Part shown: piece after piece, positions 5,941 through 7,130 of the stretch
How positions within the stretch are numbered: the stretch's first letter is position 1
Layout: the number at the start of each line of letters is the position of its first letter
Assembly (NCBI GenBank): GCA_029777755.1
Contig: JAKORQ010000001.1
Span: 1 to 7,130 of the forward strand
Direction of reading: 5' to 3'
From: Planctomycetota bacterium
GTDB taxonomy: Bacteria; Planctomycetota; Phycisphaerae; Tepidisphaerales; Tepidisphaeraceae
DNA length: 7,130 bases
Notes under the pieces: generated by a model
The model's database searches: none
Told to the model about the DNA's origin: nothing
What the model saw: the letters and a program-made list of their open reading frames with translations, nothing else
Translations under genes and position numbers: made by a program

Positions 5941-6830
5941 GCGTAATGTTGCTATCACTATTCAAGACCGCCAGTGCCGCAGCGAAGTCGGAAACCCGCG
6001 GGCACTTGTGCCTCAATTCACTTACGCGCCTGTACGCCGGCTCGCGCGCCTCGGGGATCGAGGGCATCTCGCTGGAATGCCGGCAAGGTGAGTTCGTCTG
6101 CGTTGTCGGACCAAGCGGTTGCGGGAAGAGCACGTTGCTGAATCTCGTGGCCGGTATGCTCAAGCCGGATTCAGGCAGCGTCGTGCTGGATGGCGTGGAG
6201 GTTCGCGGCCCGGGCCCGGATCGTGCTGTCGTGTTCCAGGATCACGGGCTTTTCCCCTGGCTCACGGCCGCACAGAATATTGCCTTCGGGCTGAAGATGG
6301 CCGGCGTTCCCAGGAGCGAGCGCGAGGAGCGCGTGCAGCAGGCGCTGGCGATGGTTCACCTGGAGAGCAGCGCCAACAAGCTGGTGCATGAGCTTTCCGG
6401 CGGTATGAAGCAGCGTGTGGCCATCGCACGGGCGCTGGTCATGGACCCGGCGGTGCTGCTGATGGATGAGCCGTTCGCCGCCCTCGACGCCCAGACACGC
6501 ACGCTGCTGCATCAGCAGTTGCAGGATCTGTGGATCAAGACGCGCAAGACGATCCTGTTTGTGACCCACTCGGTGGGTGAGGCGGTGCGCCTGGCTGACC
6601 GAATCGTGGTGCTGCATGCCCATCCCGGCCGGATTCGCCGGGTGGTGAACATTGAGCTTGCCCACCCACGAAACTTCGACAGCCGCGACATCACCGAACT
6701 GGTGCACCTGGTCCGTAAGGAAATCGAGGATGAAGTTAACCGAATCAATTCGGAAGCATCTGAGTTCTGGAAGCCTGCGAGTGCTGCTGGCGTGGATAGT
6801 GATACTTTTTGTCTGGGAGACGGCATATAG
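5937..6830 (+). CDS. ABC transporter ATP-binding protein, SsuB/TauB/NrtD-like
   Basis: This cytoplasmic ATPase powers the importer. All nucleotide-binding motifs are intact in the 297-residue product: Walker A GPSGCGKST (58-66), Q-loop Q101 in VFQDHGLFPW, signature LSGGMKQ (153-159), Walker B VLLMDEP (173-179, catalytic E178) and switch H211. VFQDHGLFPWLTAAQNIAFGL is typical of the sulfonate/nitrate/taurine branch. The start is GTG 5937, overlapping the upstream stop as GTGA; ATG 5946 is equally possible. About 20 N-terminal residues precede the usual domain beginning. At the other end, the family normally stops near KEIEDEVNRI (261-270). Here about 27 more residues follow, all within the permease gene's 5' end in a different frame. 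Confidence 0.93.
   Translation: MSVMLLSLFKTASAAAKSETRGHLCLNSLTRLYAGSRASGIEGISLECRQGEFVCVVGPSGCGKSTLLNLVAGMLKPDSGSVVLDGVEVRGPGPDRAVVFQDHGLFPWLTAAQNIAFGLKMAGVPRSEREERVQQALAMVHLESSANKLVHELSGGMKQRVAIARALVMDPAVLLMDEPFAALDAQTRTLLHQQLQDLWIKTRKTILFVTHSVGEAVRLADRIVVLHAHPGRIRRVVNIELAHPRNFDSRDITELVHLVRKEIEDEVNRINSEASEFWKPASAAGVDSDTFCLGDGI
6717..6721 (+). promoter_or_regulatory. Shine-Dalgarno for the permease gene, inside the ATPase gene
   Basis: AAGGA lies 8 nt before ATG 6730. This normal spacing supports starting the permease there, even though the start lies 101 nt inside the ATPase reading frame. Confidence 0.6.
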
Positions 6831-7130
6831 GACTATCGGGTGGGAGAAGCATCGCTTCCCTGCTCCCACGCATGTGATTGATTCGCTGTGCGATCTGGCG
6901 GGGTTCCGCACGGCGTTTGGCGGGCCGCTGGGGGGCGGTTGGCCCTGGCCGGCCGAGGAGGGCGGCAGGATCGCCACCGATCGGCCACTCTTGTCATCGC
7001 CATTGATCTCGATCGCCCGCCTGGGTGTGGGATTCCTGCTGAGCATCGTGCTGGGGCTGGCGCTGGGGCTTGGGATGTGGCGTTTCCGCATCGTGGATGA
7101 CATCCTCGGGCCGCTGTTCCTGGGGCTACA
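6730..7130 (+). CDS. ABC transporter permease, SsuC/TauC/NrtB-like (3'-truncated by window)
   Basis: The frame from ATG 6730 stays open to the window end, giving the first 133 residues of an inner-membrane permease. A short basic cytoplasmic segment (MKLTESIRKHLSSGSLR) leads into a first membrane helix at about 18-35. Then comes FPAPTHVIDSL (43-53), the equivalent of the family's 'P-S-P-x-x-V' stretch. The segment SIARLGVGFLLSIVLGLALGLGMW (94-117) matches the SL-R-GF-x-G-LG pattern at the start of the BPD_transp_1 domain. Residues 54-90 form a Gly/Pro-rich loop about 20 residues longer than in E. coli SsuC by my recollection. Order after the lipoprotein and ATPase confirms the role. GTG 6781 is an alternative start that would shorten the overlap but lose the basic N-terminus and the ribosome site. 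Confidence 0.88.
   Translation, partial: MKLTESIRKHLSSGSLRVLLAWIVILFVWETAYRTIGWEKHRFPAPTHVIDSLCDLAGFRTAFGGPLGGGWPWPAEEGGRIATDRPLLSSPLISIARLGVGFLLSIVLGLALGLGMWRFRIVDDILGPLFLGL

Noticed and set aside
6171..7103. 310-residue minus-strand open frame opposite the ATPase and permease
   Set aside because: It has no motif, and the plus strand carries complete ABC ATPase motifs and a clear permease start.

Overview
This 7.1 kb window comes from a GC-rich bacterial chromosome. No single gene here fixes the lineage. The gene combination, frequent TTG/GTG starts, weak Shine-Dalgarno signals and AT-richer heptamer repeats between genes make me suspect a planctomycete, perhaps Phycisphaerae-like. That is an inference from general impression and needs a marker-gene search.

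Left half (1-3954, all + strand): the 3' end of infC (translation initiation factor IF-3), then pgsA (phosphatidylglycerophosphate synthase), uppP (undecaprenyl-diphosphate phosphatase), a YacL-type membrane protein with PIN and TRAM domains, and ispD (MEP-pathway cytidylyltransferase). Four of the five fit one theme of envelope lipids and their isoprenoid carrier. IspD feeds isoprenoid synthesis, UppP recycles the C55 carrier, and PgsA makes anionic phospholipid. The yacL and ispD genes overlap by 4 nt (ATGA), and the same pair is adjacent in Bacillus subtilis. A strongly self-complementary element of about 100 nt lies between infC and the likely pgsA start.

Middle (3955-4941): a convergent gap with a short heptamer repeat and no recognisable terminator, then a minus-strand gene for a DUF1638 protein. 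This family has conserved Cys/His motifs and no assigned function that I know of. A divergent gap of about 100 nt follows.

Right half (4942-7130, + strand): an SsuA/NrtA/TauA-type ABC importer in the order lipoprotein, ATPase, permease (cut by the window end). The cistrons overlap by 4 nt and then by 101 nt. The first gene has no Shine-Dalgarno, but a TTGACG/TAGGCT pair sits so close to its ATG that the mRNA could be leaderless. The imported substrate cannot be read from sequence. The divergent DUF1638 gene may be linked to it, but that is speculative.

The points most worth a second look are the structured infC-pgsA spacer, the 101-nt ATPase/permease overlap, the possible leaderless promoter, and the DUF1638-transporter pairing. 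I see no mobile element, CRISPR array, tRNA or rRNA.
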